Positions 10,992 to 21,250 of a stretch of DNA of 64,000 bases are shown here, piece after piece. Each line of letters opens with the position of its first letter. The stretch's first letter is position 1. This DNA is from Jiella marina (GTDB taxonomy: Bacteria; Pseudomonadota; Alphaproteobacteria; Rhizobiales; Rhizobiaceae): assembly GCF_024359545.1 (NCBI RefSeq), contig NZ_JAKQZG010000004.1:124001-188000 (forward strand), in the 5' to 3' direction. The notes beneath the pieces were generated by a model. The model was not told where the DNA came from and searched no databases. It worked only from the letters and a program-made list of their open reading frames with translations. A program made the translations under genes and the position numbers.

Positions 10992-12752
10992 GTGGGGCGA
11001 GAGGCCGGCCACATCAGCAGGAAAGAGGCGAGGGCGGAGAGATCCGGTCACTGCTTCGGCTTGCGGGGCATGATGGCGTGGCTCGCGATTTTCTCGATCG
11101 TCTTCGGCGCATGGCCTGCGACCGCCACATCCGAGATCGCGACTGATCCCATGGCCGTCGGTGCCATCGCGCCTCTGTCTTCGAAGAGCCTGGAGAAGGA
11201 GCGCGAGAAGACCTCGCAGGAACTCGCCGATCTGGCCTCCCGCATCGAACTGTCCCAGGAGACCATCCGCGATCTGGAACAGGAGATCGCCGCGATCGCA
11301 GCCGACCGCAACGAACTCGACGAGGCGTTGCGTCAGTCCACTGCCGAGCAGCGCAAGATCAGCGACGAACTTGCCTCGACCGAAGACCGGATCGCGGGGC
11401 TCGCCAGGGAAGAGAGTGGGATCAAAGATTCGCTGGTCGAGCGGCGCGATCTTCTGGCCGAGGTCCTTGCCGCCCTGGAGCGCATGGGCCGCAAACCGCC
11501 ACCGGCCTTGCTCGTGCGTCCACGTGACGCGCTCGGTGCGGTGCGCAGCGCCATCCTGCTCGGCGCGGTGGTTCCGAAGATCCGCGAGGAGACAGAGCGG
11601 CTCGTGGCGGATCTCGAGCGATTGTCCACGGTTCGCGAGACGATCCTCGCCGAGAAGGAGCGCTTTGCCGAGCAGCTCATGCGCCACCGCCGGGAGGAAG
11701 CGCGTCTTGCCCGGCTCTTCGACGAGAAGCAGCGCCTTCAGGCCGAGCGCAGCGAAAGGCGACAGGCGGAGATCGCGCGTGCCGCTGATCTCGCCAAACA
11801 GGCGGACGATCTCCAGGAACTGATCGACACGCTGCAGGCCGATGCCGACGCCGCCCGCGAACGCGAGGAGGCCGCGCGACGCGAAGCCGAAAGGCGGGCT
11901 GCCGAAGCCCGCGAAGCGGCGGCGAAGCGCCTCGCCGAACAGGCAGCGGCGCGGGAGCGCCTGGCTTTGCGGCGTCTTGAGGAAGGCGAGAGCCGAACGG
12001 CGACCGGCCGCTCGGGACGCGTTACACCCGACGCGGCACCGGGCACGGAGGACGGGGAGGCCACCCCGCAGGACGACGGCGACACCCGCATCGCCGAGGT
12101 GCCGGAGGAGGCGCCTGACGCAACCGTGCCGAGCGCGCCCGACGCAGCGCCGGCGGTGGCGGAGAGCGAGCCGCAGGGCGGGGCGCCGGCAGCGGATGAG
12201 GAGACGGTCGAAATGGCCTCGCTCGAGCCGGATAATTCGCCCGAACCCAGCTACGACATTGCCGCGCTCAGGAACAAGACCGCGTTACTGGCACCTGCTG
12301 CCCCATTTTCGACACTCAAGGGACGTTTGTCGAAACCCGTGCTGGGACGACAAATCATTGGATTCGGAGAGACCGACGACATCGGGCGGGTGACGACAGG
12401 ATCCTCCTTCGCCACGCGCGCCGGGGACGTTGTGGTGGCTCCGGCGGATGGTCGTGTGCTCTATGCGGGGGCATTCCGCTCATATGGTCAACTCTTGATC
12501 CTGGACGCCGGGGATGGCTATCATGTCGTATTGGCCGGCATGGAGCGGATCGACGTTGAGAGTGGCCAGTTCGTTTCGGCAGGAGAGCCCGTAGCTCTCA
12601 TGGGAGCGCGACGTCTGGCGAGCGTTCAGATGGCGGAATTCGGCGCCAGCGAACCTGCTCTCTACGTCGAGTTCCGCAAGGATGGAAAACCGGTTGATCC
12701 TCAGCCATGGTGGATGGCCGAACCCTCTGGAAGGACGAGGAATGATTCGTAA
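10992..12752 (+). CDS. envC: EnvC-like murein hydrolase activator (M23/LytM domain)
   Basis: EnvC-type proteins activate periplasmic amidases at the septum. After a signal peptide (MAWLAIFSIVFGAWPATA, from about residue 28) comes a long coiled coil (about residues 65-360, rich in Glu, Arg and Ala heptads), an acidic low-complexity linker, then a C-terminal LytM domain (about 455-575: VVAPADGRVLYAG, YGQLLILDAGDGYHVVLAG). The LytM zinc ligands are incomplete, which is usual for EnvC activators and argues against peptidase activity. GTG 10992 is the outer start; ATG 11070, right before the signal peptide, is equally possible. It overlaps ctpA by 11 nt. Confidence 0.9.
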   Translation: MGREAGHISRKEARAERSGHCFGLRGMMAWLAIFSIVFGAWPATATSEIATDPMAVGAIAPLSSKSLEKEREKTSQELADLASRIELSQETIRDLEQEIAAIAADRNELDEALRQSTAEQRKISDELASTEDRIAGLAREESGIKDSLVERRDLLAEVLAALERMGRKPPPALLVRPRDALGAVRSAILLGAVVPKIREETERLVADLERLSTVRETILAEKERFAEQLMRHRREEARLARLFDEKQRLQAERSERRQAEIARAADLAKQADDLQELIDTLQADADAAREREEAARREAERRAAEAREAAAKRLAEQAAARERLALRRLEEGESRTATGRSGRVTPDAAPGTEDGEATPQDDGDTRIAEVPEEAPDATVPSAPDAAPAVAESEPQGGAPAADEETVEMASLEPDNSPEPSYDIAALRNKTALLAPAAPFSTLKGRLSKPVLGRQIIGFGETDDIGRVTTGSSFATRAGDVVVAPADGRVLYAGAFRSYGQLLILDAGDGYHVVLAGMERIDVESGQFVSAGEPVALMGARRLASVQMAEFGASEPALYVEFRKDGKPVDPQPWWMAEPSGRTRNDS

Positions 12753-14082
12753 GCTTTCGATACTGTTCGCCGGCGCGCTGATGGGGGCCACGGCGATGAC
12801 CGTGGTCAGTCAGAACCCCGGCGTGGCAAACGCGGCCGGCTCGGAAACCTATCGACAGCTTGCGATCTTTGGCGATGTGTTCGAGCGCGTGCGCGCTCAG
12901 TATGTCGAGGAGCCCGACGATCAGCAGCTGGTCGAGACGGCGATCAACGGCATGCTGACTTCGCTCGATCCGCATTCGAGCTACATGAATGCCAAGGAAG
13001 CGGCAGACATGCGGACGGAGACCCGCGGTCAGTTCGGCGGCCTCGGCATCGAAGTCACGATGGAAGACGAACTCGTCAAGGTGGTCTCGCCTTTCGAAGG
13101 CACCCCGGCCGACAAGGCGGGCGTCTTGGCCGGTGACCTGATCGCCGAAATCGATGGCGAGCAGGTTCGCGGCTTGACCCTCGGCGAAGCGGTCGAGCGC
13201 ATGAAGGGCGACATCGGCACCGATGTGGAGCTGACGATCATCCGCGAAGGCGCCAAGAAGCCGATCCGGCTGACGCTGACGCGTGACGAGATCCGCGTGC
13301 CGTCCGTGCGCCATACGGTCGAGGAAGACGTCGGCTATCTCAAGGTGCTCAAGTTCAACGAGCAGACGACGGTCGGCCTCGAGGACGCGATCGAGGACAT
13401 CAAGGAACAGGTCGGCGAAGAGAATCTGAAGGGCTACGTCCTGGATCTGCGCCGCAACCCTGGCGGTCTCCTCGACGAGGCGGTGTCGGTTTCCGACGCC
13501 TTCCTCGAGAGCGGCGAGATCGTTTCGACGCGCGGTCGCAACTCCGACGAGACCCGGCGCTACAACGCCCGCGCCGGCGACGACATCGACGGCAAGCCGC
13601 TGGTGGTCCTCGTCAATGGCGGCTCGGCCTCGGCTTCCGAGATCGTGGCCGGTGCGCTGCAGGATCAGCGCCGCGCCACGGTGGTCGGATCTCGGTCCTT
13701 CGGCAAGGGTTCGGTGCAGACCATCATCCCGCTCGGCCAGAACGGCGCGCTTCGCCTCACCACGGCGCTCTACTACACGCCGTCGGGCCGCTCGATCCAG
13801 GGCCGTGGCATCGATCCGGACATCGCGGTCGAGCAGCCGCTGCCGCAGGAAATCCGCGAGCAGATGGGCCTCGACGAGGATGACGATCTGGTGCGCGGCG
13901 AGTCGTCACTGCGCGGCCATATCACCGGCCAGGAAGAGACCGACGAGGGCTCCGGCTCGCTGGACTACGTGCCGTCGGAGAAGGCGGAGGATCTGCAGCT
14001 CCAGTACGCTCTCGATCTCCTGCGCGGCGTGAAGACCAACGCCATGTTCCCGCCGAAGCGCGAGGCGAACGCCGCGAACTGA
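12742..14082 (+). CDS. ctpA: Carboxyl-terminal processing peptidase CtpA (S41)
   Basis: CtpA is a periplasmic serine protease that trims the C-termini of envelope proteins. Its 446 residues contain an N-terminal signal or anchor segment (MIRKLSILFAGALMGATAM), a PDZ domain at about residues 90-180 (GQFGGLGIEVTM, GVLAGDLIAEIDG), and the S41 catalytic core with the nucleophile Ser in NGGSASASEIVAG and the general-base Lys in RSFGKGSVQTI. ATG 12742, after GAGGA, was chosen; it overlaps envC. A strong terminator follows. Confidence 0.96.
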   Translation: MIRKLSILFAGALMGATAMTVVSQNPGVANAAGSETYRQLAIFGDVFERVRAQYVEEPDDQQLVETAINGMLTSLDPHSSYMNAKEAADMRTETRGQFGGLGIEVTMEDELVKVVSPFEGTPADKAGVLAGDLIAEIDGEQVRGLTLGEAVERMKGDIGTDVELTIIREGAKKPIRLTLTRDEIRVPSVRHTVEEDVGYLKVLKFNEQTTVGLEDAIEDIKEQVGEENLKGYVLDLRRNPGGLLDEAVSVSDAFLESGEIVSTRGRNSDETRRYNARAGDDIDGKPLVVLVNGGSASASEIVAGALQDQRRATVVGSRSFGKGSVQTIIPLGQNGALRLTTALYYTPSGRSIQGRGIDPDIAVEQPLPQEIREQMGLDEDDDLVRGESSLRGHITGQEETDEGSGSLDYVPSEKAEDLQLQYALDLLRGVKTNAMFPPKREANAAN

Positions 14083-14121
14083 TCGATCGGCCGGCCTATC
14101 CGGTCGCTCAAACCGAAATCG

Positions 14122-14154
14122 AAGCCCGGTCGCATCGCGCGGCCGGGCTTTTTT
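14122..14154 (+). terminator. Rho-independent terminator of envC-ctpA
   Basis: AAGCCCGG (14122-14129) pairs perfectly with CCGGGCTT (14143-14150), followed by a run of six T. The downstream deacetylase gene starts only about 57 bp later, so it may have its own promoter or depend on read-through. Confidence 0.85.
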
Positions 14155-14210
14155 GCTGGGAGCCGCCATCTGGCGAGCCACAGGAAAGCTTGTCCGGCTA
14201 ACTCTGAGGC

Positions 14211-15368
14211 ATGTCACTCCAAGGCGAACTCCACCGTCCCCTCGGGCTCGATCTCCCCGCCCGGCCCAGGCGCCGCCCGAAACCGCGGCTCTCCGCGATC
14301 GCGCTTGTTGCGGCGGCTGGCGTCGCCGTGAGCGGTTCCCTCGCGCTCTCGCTCTATGGGGAGCCGGAGCGACGCTTTGTCGACATGCTTGCCGCTCCCC
14401 CGGAGAAGGTGGAGCCGACGGTCTTCACGACCGCCGCGTCGCCGCACGTCGAGACCAGAGCGCCCGCCAAGGCGCCGGCGCCCACCATCATCACCCCGGG
14501 CACGATGTCGTCCGGTCCGGTGACCTTCCGGGTCGAAGAGCCCGTCTCCTTCCGTCAGTCGCCAATGGTCGCCCATCTTCCCGAGAGCGATCTGATCGAA
14601 GAGACGGAATACGGACCGCTGCCGGTGCGCGCCGCCGACGGCCGCCGGCCATTCGACGTCTATGCCGGGGCCTGGAGCGGTCGGCCGGCGACGCGCGTCG
14701 CCATCGTCGTTGGCGGAATGGGCATCAGCCAGACGAGCAGCATGGAGGCGGTGGAACGGCTTCCGGCGGGTGTCACGCTCGGTTTCTCGCCACAGGGCAA
14801 CAGTCTGTCACGATGGATGGAGGCGGCTCGCCGCGGCGGCCACGAACTGCTGCTGCAGGTTCCGCTGGAGCCAACCGGCTATCCCTCGGTCGATCCCGGC
14901 GAGAATACGGTGACGGTCGCGGAAGCCGCTGCCGGTGATTTCTCGAAGCTCTATGCCTCGCTCAGCGCGATCACCAACTATGTCGGTGTCATGAACTATA
15001 TGGGCGGCCGGTTCACCGGCGACGCCGCCGCGATGGAGCGCCTGATCGCAGAGCTCTCGCAGCGCGGGCTGATGTATCTCGACGACGGTTCCTCGGCGCG
15101 CTCCGTCGCCAACGACGCAGCGACGCTCGGCGGCGTTCCGGGCGCCAAGGCGGATGTCATGCTGGACATGAACCGCGACGCAGCTTCGATCGCCAGCGCG
15201 CTCGACACGTTGGAGAAGGTCGCCCGAGCACAGGGCTCGGCGATCGGCGTCGCCTCGGCCTTCGACCAGTCCATCGAATCGATTGCCGCCTGGATTCCGG
15301 AGGCGGAACGGCGTGGCATCGAGATCGTGCCGGTTTCGGCCGTCGCCTATGATCCGGAGGCCCGCTGA
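14211..15368 (+). CDS. Divergent polysaccharide deacetylase family protein (YibQ-like)
   Basis: The 385-residue protein has a single membrane segment near residues 25-45 (LSAIALVAAAGVAVSGSLAL), a Pro-rich periplasmic linker, and a C-terminal NodB-like barrel of the divergent polysaccharide deacetylase family (RVAIVVGGMGISQTSS, LLLQVPLEPTGYPS, NYVGVMNYMGGRFT, RGLMYLDDGSSARS). The family accompanies envC and ctpA in many proteobacteria and is presumed to act in envelope or peptidoglycan metabolism; its activity is not defined. In related genomes an RNA pyrophosphohydrolase gene usually follows; here pobA follows in the opposite orientation. Confidence 0.88.
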   Translation: MSLQGELHRPLGLDLPARPRRRPKPRLSAIALVAAAGVAVSGSLALSLYGEPERRFVDMLAAPPEKVEPTVFTTAASPHVETRAPAKAPAPTIITPGTMSSGPVTFRVEEPVSFRQSPMVAHLPESDLIEETEYGPLPVRAADGRRPFDVYAGAWSGRPATRVAIVVGGMGISQTSSMEAVERLPAGVTLGFSPQGNSLSRWMEAARRGGHELLLQVPLEPTGYPSVDPGENTVTVAEAAAGDFSKLYASLSAITNYVGVMNYMGGRFTGDAAAMERLIAELSQRGLMYLDDGSSARSVANDAATLGGVPGAKADVMLDMNRDAASIASALDTLEKVARAQGSAIGVASAFDQSIESIAAWIPEAERRGIEIVPVSAVAYDPEAR

Positions 15369-15407
15369 GGGCTTCAGGGGAGAGGGTCAGATGCTGGACG
15401 GCGATGC

Positions 15408-16598
15408 TCAGAAGGGCAGGCCGACATAGTTCTCGGCCAGTGCCGTCTGGGCCGCGCGGGAACTTGCCAGGAAATCGAACTCCGCTTCCTGGATCCGCTG
15501 GCCGAAACCGCCGTCATCCTCGAAGCGGTGGATCATCGACGTAAACCACCAGGAAAAGCGCTCCGCTTTCCACACCCTGGCGAGCGCGTCCTCGGAATAG
15601 CGGTCGAGCAGCCCGGAATCGCGCTCCTGATAGTGGGCGACAAGGCCTCGCGACAGATAGTGGATGTCGGAGACCGCAAGGTTCAGACCCTTGGCTCCCG
15701 TGGGCGGTACGATATGCGCGGCATCGCCGGCAAGGAACAGGCGGCCGTAGCGCATTGGCTCGGCGACGAAGGAACGCAACGGTGCGATCGATTTCTCGAT
15801 GGAGGGGCCGCGCTGGAGATTGGCCGCGATCGAATCGGGCAGACGGGTCTGGAGTTCGTCGAAGAAGGCCTCGTCCGTCCAGTTCTTCACATCATCGCCG
15901 TTGCGGCACTGGATGTAGTAACGCGAGAGCTGCGGACTGCGCAGGGAGCACAGGGCGAAGCCGCGGGCATGATGCGCGTAGACGAGTTCCTCCTGGATCG
16001 GCGGCTTGCGCACCAGGACGCCCAGCCAGCCGAACGGATATTCCCGTTCGAAGGTCTCGATCCTGTCCTTCGGGATCGTCTGCCGGCAGACCCCGTGGTA
16101 GCCATCGCAACCGGCGATGAAGTCGCATTCGATCCGCTGTTCGCCGCCCGATCGGGTGCGAAAGCTCACCGACGGGGTGTCGCTCTCAATGGCCTCGGGC
16201 GTGGCGTCTTCGGCCTCGTGGATGACGGGCACTCCGGCGGCATCCAGCGCGTCGTAGAGATCGTGGGTCACCTCGGTCTGGCCATAGACCATGACGGTCT
16301 TGCCGCCCGAGAGCTCCCGAAGATCGATGTGCAGCACCTCGCCGCGCCAAGCAATGTCGAAGCCGTCATGGATGAGGCCTTCGCGGTCCATCCGCGCGCC
16401 GACGCCGGCGAGTCTCAGAAGATCGGTCGTTCCTTGTTCGAGCACGCCCGCACGAATGCGCGAGAGCACGTATTCGCGGCTGCGACGTTCCAGAACCACA
16501 CAGTCGACGCCAGCGCGATTGAGGATGAGCGCAAGCAACAGGCCGGCAGGACCGCCTCCGATAATGGCGACCTGGGTGCGCCGTGGTGTCTCGCTCAT
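15408..16598 (-). CDS. pobA: 4-hydroxybenzoate 3-monooxygenase
   Basis: PobA hydroxylates 4-hydroxybenzoate to protocatechuate using FAD, NAD(P)H and O2. Its 396 residues have the N-terminal FAD-binding GGGPAGLLLALIL, the DG-type motif DFIAGCDGYHGVCR, and the second FAD motif GDAAHIVPPTGAKGLN. Length and spacing match the class A flavoprotein hydroxylases. It is the last gene of a leftward pcaC-pcaH-pcaG-pobA cluster, 34 bp after pcaG, so substrate entry and ring cleavage are genetically linked. There is no pobR next to it, so it is probably under PcaQ control (inference). Confidence 0.95.
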   Translation of the reverse strand: MSETPRRTQVAIIGGGPAGLLLALILNRAGVDCVVLERRSREYVLSRIRAGVLEQGTTDLLRLAGVGARMDREGLIHDGFDIAWRGEVLHIDLRELSGGKTVMVYGQTEVTHDLYDALDAAGVPVIHEAEDATPEAIESDTPSVSFRTRSGGEQRIECDFIAGCDGYHGVCRQTIPKDRIETFEREYPFGWLGVLVRKPPIQEELVYAHHARGFALCSLRSPQLSRYYIQCRNGDDVKNWTDEAFFDELQTRLPDSIAANLQRGPSIEKSIAPLRSFVAEPMRYGRLFLAGDAAHIVPPTGAKGLNLAVSDIHYLSRGLVAHYQERDSGLLDRYSEDALARVWKAERFSWWFTSMIHRFEDDGGFGQRIQEAEFDFLASSRAAQTALAENYVGLPF

Positions 16599-16632
16599 GA
16601 TCGCTTCGTCATTGTCGCACGCCGCCTCGAAC

Positions 16633-17258
16633 TCAGATGTCGAAGAAGATTGTCTCCCGGTCGCCCTGGAGGTAGATGTCGTGGCGGTAGGTCGGGCGGC
16701 CGTCCTCCGTTGTCATCGGCGCGATCAGAGTCGGCGCGCGGCTGCGGTGTTCGATGCGCGAGAGAATCGGGTCGGCCTCGTTGGCTTCTGTCTCGTCGCC
16801 GAAATACAGCCGCGTATGCAGGCCGAGATTGATCCCGCGCGCCACGATCCAGAGGGTCAGATGCGGCGCCTGCAGACGCCCGTCCTTGAACGGCACAGGA
16901 CCGGGCTTGATCGTATCGAAGACGAACTCGCCGGTTTCCATGTCGCCAGGCGAGCGGCCGAAACCGCTGAAATGCGGGTCGGCTTGACCGCGGGTCTCCT
17001 GGGGCGAGGGGTAGAGGCCGGCGGCATCCGCCTGCCAGACCTCGACCAGCGCATCCTTCAAAGGGGTGCCGACGCCGTCGAAAACGCGGCCGATCACACG
17101 GATGCGCTCGCCCTTCGTCTCGGGCGACAGCATGCGGTTGCCGAGGTCTTCCTCATAGACGCCGGTGATACCGCTGAAATTTGGCGTGCAGCCGATATGG
17201 ACGTAAGGGCCGGCGGTTTGGGAGGCGCTTTCCTTGAGCCGATCGAGCGACTGCACCA

Positions 17259-17259
<1 letters not shown>
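16633..17259 (-). CDS. pcaG: Protocatechuate 3,4-dioxygenase alpha subunit
   Basis: This is the non-catalytic partner of PcaH in the intradiol ring-cleaving dioxygenase that converts protocatechuate to 3-carboxy-cis,cis-muconate. It has 208 residues, starting MVQSLDRLKESASQTAGPYV. The intradiol dioxygenase fold is seen in GRVFDGVGTPLKDALVEVW and the terminal RPTYRHDIYLQG. It lacks the full set of iron ligands, as expected for alpha subunits. The start overlaps the pcaH stop by one base (TGATG), which coordinates translation of the two subunits. Confidence 0.95.
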
Positions 17260-18388
<1,129 letters not shown>

Positions 18389-18412
18389 GGTCTGCTGTCC
18401 TCCCGGCCGAGA

Positions 18413-18441
18413 AGTATGAAAGGGGGGAAAATTCATGTAAA
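18413..18441 (-). promoter_or_regulatory. Candidate promoter of pcaC-pcaH-pcaG-pobA
   Basis: On the minus strand, TTTACA (18441-18436) and CATACT (18418-18413) are spaced by 17 bp, placing the start about 20 bp upstream of the pcaC ATG. The repeated ATAACC sites lie just upstream of the -35 hexamer, where an activator would bind. Confidence 0.5.
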
Positions 18442-18454
18442 GTGAAATCGGGCG

Positions 18455-18479
18455 CCGGTTATCATGCAAATCCGGTTAT
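18455..18479. promoter_or_regulatory. Candidate PcaQ operator (direct repeat)
   Basis: CCGGTTAT occurs at 18455-18462 and again at 18472-18479, a 17-bp period; the second copy overlaps the pcaQ start codon. Read on the other strand these are ATAACC half-sites, and ATAACC is part of the PcaQ-binding motif described in Sinorhizobium meliloti. There the partner half-site is inverted, so this match is partial. Confidence 0.45.
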
Positions 18480-19401
18480 GGAAATCGATCAGCGTATCAA
18501 GTTTCGCCACCTGCGAACCTTCGTCGAGGTGGCGCGTCTCGGCAGCGTCGGGCGAGCGGGCGAGGCATTGCACATTTCGCAGCCGGCGGTGTCCAAGACG
18601 CTGGCCGAACTGGAAGCCGTTCTGGGCGCGCGGCTGATGGACCGCAGCCGCTCCGGCGTCGCGCTCACCCCTGTCGGCCAGATGTTTCACGCCTATGCGA
18701 ATGCCAGCCTGGCAGCGCTTCGCCAAGGGATTGACGGCATTGCGGAGACCCTTGCCGCCGGCGACCTCCGGCTGTCGATCGGGGCCTTGCCGTCGGTTGC
18801 CGCCCGTATCGTGCCCGACGCGGCGATCGAGATGGGCCAGGTGGCGCCAGAGGCGGGGCTCGCTATCGTGACCGGCCCGAACGGTTATCTTTTGTCGGAG
18901 CTTGCAAGCGGCGCGCTCGATCTGGTCATCGGCCGGTTGGGCAATCCCGAGGCGATGGCGGGGCTGAGCTTTTCGCAGCTTTATTCGGAGCGCGTCAGCC
19001 TGGTGGTCAGACCGGGACATCCTCTGGTCGGGAGCGCCGACATTGCGGCGATCGCCGGCTATCCGATCATCTTTCCAAACCGCGACGCGGCCATCCGGAC
19101 GATCGCCGAACAATACTTCATCGCCTATGGCATTGGTCGTGGCAGGCACCGCATCGAGACGGTCGCGGAGACCTTTGGACGCGCTTACGTTCGCAAGACC
19201 GATGCGGTCTGGGTCATTTCGTCCGGCGTCGTCGCCGTCGATGTCGCGGAGGGGATGCTGGTGGAGCTTCCCTTGCCGATGCGCGAGACGCTGGGGCCGG
19301 TGGGCCTGACCATGCGCGGCGAGGGCGACCCGTCGCCGGCGCTGCGCCTGTTCATCGAGGCGGTGCGACGCACCGTGGCGCGGCTCGGCCTGTCGAACTG
19401 A
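18478..19401 (+). CDS. pcaQ: LysR-type regulator PcaQ
   Basis: PcaQ activates protocatechuate catabolism genes in rhizobia in response to pathway intermediates. The product (307 residues) has the N-terminal LysR helix-turn-helix (FRHLRTFVEVARLGSVGRAGEALHIS region, residues 7-33) with SQPAVSKTLAELEAVLG as recognition segment, then the two-lobed effector domain. The N-terminus MEIDQRIKFRHLRTFVEVAR is characteristic of PcaQ. Divergent placement from pcaC with an 89-bp shared regulatory region supports the assignment. A candidate operator overlaps the start codon and could give autoregulation. Confidence 0.92.
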   Translation: MEIDQRIKFRHLRTFVEVARLGSVGRAGEALHISQPAVSKTLAELEAVLGARLMDRSRSGVALTPVGQMFHAYANASLAALRQGIDGIAETLAAGDLRLSIGALPSVAARIVPDAAIEMGQVAPEAGLAIVTGPNGYLLSELASGALDLVIGRLGNPEAMAGLSFSQLYSERVSLVVRPGHPLVGSADIAAIAGYPIIFPNRDAAIRTIAEQYFIAYGIGRGRHRIETVAETFGRAYVRKTDAVWVISSGVVAVDVAEGMLVELPLPMRETLGPVGLTMRGEGDPSPALRLFIEAVRRTVARLGLSN

Positions 19402-19499
19402 CGCGAGGCTGGCCTGGAGGCTGCCATAGGGCGCGAGTTCGCCCATGATTAACCACGGATTAACCATGACAGCAGATCGTCGCCGCGAGGAGGCCCTCG

Positions 19500-20174
19500 A
19501 TGGCGGCACGTTCAATCTTTCTTCAGCTCCTGGTGCTGGGCGGACTCGGATTTGCGGGGTGCGCCACCAAGCCGTCGACCTGCTACGTCACATTGAGCCC
19601 GATCGGTGCGCCAACGGCCGAGGCCTGCGAGAGCGGTTCCGTGCTGATGGTGCGCCCGATCACCGAAACGAACGCGGCCTATTACGTGCCCCCCTATGTC
19701 ATCGGCGCCCTGTCCTACGAAGGCTTTCTCGAGCCATACAACGCGGCTGAGGACGGCGGGCTGGGCGAAGAAGACAATACATCATATCAGGCGGCGGAGG
19801 ATCTGAGCACGGTGCCCATGACTGGCGAGAGCTTGGATGATCGCTTCGATGTCACGAGCAAGCTTCCGGGCGCGGTGATGACCGGCAAGGTTTCGACGAA
19901 TCCTCAGTCGGCAATGACCGAACAGTATCTGCAGCAAAGCCCGGAAACGCGAGAGAACGAGGCCACATCCGCCTTCACGGCAGTGATGACGCAGCCGACG
20001 CCTCCGGACAGCAGCAATATCGCTGAACCGGCTGCGGTTGCTCCGCTCGTCCGCGGACCGGCGCCGGCCAACCGGCTCGTCTCACCGCATCCCACGATCG
20101 ACGGCGAGGTTCGCTATCTCCGGCCGTTCGAGGGCTATGAGAGCTTTCCTATCGCGCCCGACTTGCTTCTATGA
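19500..20174 (+). CDS. Hypothetical lipoprotein
   Basis: This 224-residue protein is not recognised. Residues 1-21 are a lipoprotein signal peptide with lipobox-like GFAGC, the Cys at residue 21 being the predicted lipidation site. The mature part contains a short conserved-looking segment (NAAYYVPPYVIGALSYEGFL), then a low-complexity, probably disordered region, and a C-terminal RYLRPFEGYESFP. It converges with the next gene, overlapping its 3' end by 26 nt. No function can be assigned. Confidence 0.65.
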   Translation: MAARSIFLQLLVLGGLGFAGCATKPSTCYVTLSPIGAPTAEACESGSVLMVRPITETNAAYYVPPYVIGALSYEGFLEPYNAAEDGGLGEEDNTSYQAAEDLSTVPMTGESLDDRFDVTSKLPGAVMTGKVSTNPQSAMTEQYLQQSPETRENEATSAFTAVMTQPTPPDSSNIAEPAAVAPLVRGPAPANRLVSPHPTIDGEVRYLRPFEGYESFPIAPDLLL

Positions 20175-20565
20175 GCAACGGCATGCCGTTGATCATGGCG
20201 TGGCCCGCTTCCAGTTTCTGGATGATGGCAGGGCGGCCGCCGGTGCTCGCATCGACGACGATTTCTCCCTGGCGGACATCGAAGCTGTAGTCGACGCCGT
20301 TGCAGACGACCGGCGTACCGAACAGGCCTTCCTCGAAGGAATTGATGTTGATGGTGCGGCAGTCGCCGATGGCGACGGAACGATGGTTGCCCGTGGCCAG
20401 ATCGACGACGACGGCATTCAGGCGATAACCACCATCCGATTCCGCGAATTCGAACATGGTCTCGTAACGGGCGATGTCAGCCGGTGCGCTGTTGCCGCCG
20501 GGCGCGGGGGCGTCGGAGAACGGGATTGCGATCGCTCCGGCCAGAAGAATGCTGGAAAGCAACAT
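20149..20565 (-). CDS. Hypothetical exported protein
   Basis: This 138-residue protein begins with a probable signal peptide (MLLSSILLAGAIAIPFSDA). The rest is a small domain with two Cys (GDCRTI and TPVVCNG) that could form a disulfide. The start at 20565 follows GGAGAGGAGACC, a strong ribosome binding site; the frame is open 62 codons further upstream but those residues look non-coding. The protein family is not recognised. It may be an exported protein of unknown role, cotranscribed with nothing obvious. Confidence 0.6.
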   Translation of the reverse strand: MLLSSILLAGAIAIPFSDAPAPGGNSAPADIARYETMFEFAESDGGYRLNAVVVDLATGNHRSVAIGDCRTININSFEEGLFGTPVVCNGVDYSFDVRQGEIVVDASTGGRPAIIQKLEAGHAMINGMPLLIEASRAR

Positions 20566-20950
20566 GGCGCCTGGTCTCCTCTCCGTCGTTTCGTCCGGCC
20601 GATGGTTCGGCCCGATCCTTGGCGGGACAGACCGGCCGGTCTCGCCAAGTCTCGCTGGGGCAGGCAGGTCTTCTTCGCCTGTCATTCGAGAGCTGCACCA
20701 CCTCCCTTGGAAGCCGTCCCGCTCCACAAGAGGCCCGCCACCCGATTGCACACACCAGGCTCTCGCGCTGGTGGTATTCTTTAGTCGAGGGTCTTAAGGA
20801 CGCCTTAACGGCAGCTGCGGTGCGTCCCTGTCTTCCACGCGAAGTCGGCTGTCACCATCGCCATCGATGGCAGTCCTTCAACGCATCCTTGCAAGGGGCA
20901 GAACGGGCGGGGAGAGATCGCTGTTCTCTCCCCGATCGACAATACTCGGC

Positions 20951-21250
20951 TTAGCAGGGCACGAGAGTATAGTGGTCTTTCTCGACCAGCTTCTTGGTCG
21001 TGATATAGACGGCCGGATTGCGACGATGGTAGATCTTGCCTCCGTCGACGATGTCGCCATCCCACGACGTGCTTTCATGCGTGACGAGCTTGCCCCGCGT
21101 GTTGTATTTGTACGTGGATGGAACGTATTCGACGAGGTAGCATTTGCCGCCCCGTTCATCGACATGCTTCTTGTACCATTTCGCGTCTGCAGTCGCCGAG
21201 AAGGAGACTGCGCCGGCAGTGGCGATCAGCGTGAGCAGCACTTTGCGCAT
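20951..21250 (-). CDS. Small exported hypothetical protein
   Basis: The product has 99 residues with a clean signal peptide (MRKVLLTLIATAGAVSFSATADA). The mature part of about 76 residues is rich in Tyr, Lys and His, with two Cys (KCYLVE and the final VPC). The start codon follows GGAGGCG at about 9 nt. The upstream frame is open further but the sequence there is AT-rich and not protein-like. No family is recognised. The low GC content around its 5' side differs from the neighbourhood. Confidence 0.6.
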   Translation of the reverse strand: MRKVLLTLIATAGAVSFSATADAKWYKKHVDERGGKCYLVEYVPSTYKYNTRGKLVTHESTSWDGDIVDGGKIYHRRNPAVYITTKKLVEKDHYTLVPC

